NCBI GenBank assembly: GCA_030040815.1 | Contig: JASHSZ010000004.1 | Span: forward strand, 1-6,189 | Direction of reading: 5' to 3' | From: Streptosporangiaceae bacterium | GTDB taxonomy: Bacteria; Actinomycetota; Actinomycetes; Streptosporangiales; Streptosporangiaceae | DNA length: 6,189 bases | Part shown: positions 6,118 to 6,189 of the stretch, in pieces | Layout of the letters: each line of letters opens with the position of its first letter | How positions within the stretch are numbered: position 1 is the stretch's first letter | The notes under the pieces: model-generated | The model's input: only the letters and a program-made list of their open reading frames with translations | Told to the model about the DNA's origin: nothing | Database searches by the model: none | Translations under genes and position numbers: made by a program

Positions 6118-6142
6118 CTAGTTAGGTAACTTTCCTAACTAG
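6118..6142. promoter_or_regulatory. Perfect 9-7-9 inverted repeat, likely operator
   Basis: CTAGTTAGG (6118-6126) and CCTAACTAG (6134-6142) are perfect inverted arms around TAACTTT. The block is A/T-rich within GC-rich DNA and lies about 60 bases upstream of the predicted R2lox -35. It looks like the binding site of a dimeric regulator. TTAGG...CCTAA half-sites recall actinobacterial MarR/TetR-type operators and, less well, the DtxR/IdeR iron box, but the overall span is two bases too short for the latter. CTAGTT recurs at 6144-6149. If a - strand gene ends just to the right, the repeat could instead be its weak terminator. Confidence 0.5.
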
Positions 6143-6189
6143 TCTAGTTCGAAGCCACGCGGCGGGCGTCACCAGGTTCGGAGTCCTCG

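Noticed and set aside
5260..6129. Long + strand open frame of 289 codons opposite the R2lox gene
   Set aside because: Complementary-strand shadow of a GC3-rich gene. The protein is Arg/Val/His-rich with no recognisable motif, while the opposite strand encodes an intact metalloenzyme.
6122..6138. DtxR/IdeR iron box
   Set aside because: Half-sites TTAGG and CCTAA fit, but the core is 17 rather than 19 bases and the middle (TAACTTT) does not match the box. Kept only as a generic operator.
1..6189. tRNA, rRNA, CRISPR array, integrase/attachment site, defence genes
   Set aside because: No cloverleaf-like sequence, regularly spaced repeats, or recombinase, nuclease or transposase motifs were seen on either strand.

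Overview
The window is high-GC DNA with strong G/C preference at third codon positions. Together with the protein types present, this points to an actinomycete (Actinomycetota). I cannot fix the genus. There is no tRNA, rRNA, CRISPR array, transposase or phage gene, and no recognisable defence or biosynthetic cluster. It reads as a metabolic/accessory chromosomal stretch carrying one uncommon metalloenzyme.

Layout. (1) 1-513, + strand: the 3' end of a serine hydrolase of the class C beta-lactamase/esterase type, cut by the window edge. (2) 514-609: a short convergent gap with an imperfect hairpin. (3) 610-1245 and 1347-1826, both - strand: two unrecognised proteins, a two-helix membrane protein and a small soluble protein rich in conserved-looking aromatic motifs. 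(4) 1899-3380, - strand: a complete amidohydrolase of the N-acyl-D-amino-acid deacylase family, closest to the D-glutamate deacylase-like branch. (5) 3381-3542: a divergent promoter region with a GC-rich dyad. (6) 3543-4757, + strand: a complete FMN-dependent alpha-hydroxy-acid oxidase/dehydrogenase. (7) 4758-4965: a convergent gap with two GC hairpins and what looks like the decayed 3' end of a winged-helix regulator. (8) 4966-5925, - strand: a complete R2-like ligand-binding oxidase (R2lox), relative of M. tuberculosis Rv0233. (9) 5926-6189: its leader and promoter region, with two striking palindromes, one overlapping a -10 hexamer and one a perfect 9-7-9 inverted repeat.

How the genes may work together. 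The divergent amidohydrolase/hydroxy-acid oxidase pair suggests coordinated use of N-acylated D-amino acids and 2-hydroxy acids, possibly under one operator, but this rests on arrangement only. R2lox stands apart: it has its own promoter and likely operators, all six metal ligands and the Val/Tyr cross-link pair, and no ribonucleotide reductase large subunit beside it. Its natural substrate is unknown for the whole family, so the R2lox gene with its control region is the part of this window most worth following up. I do not see a convincing new multi-gene system.
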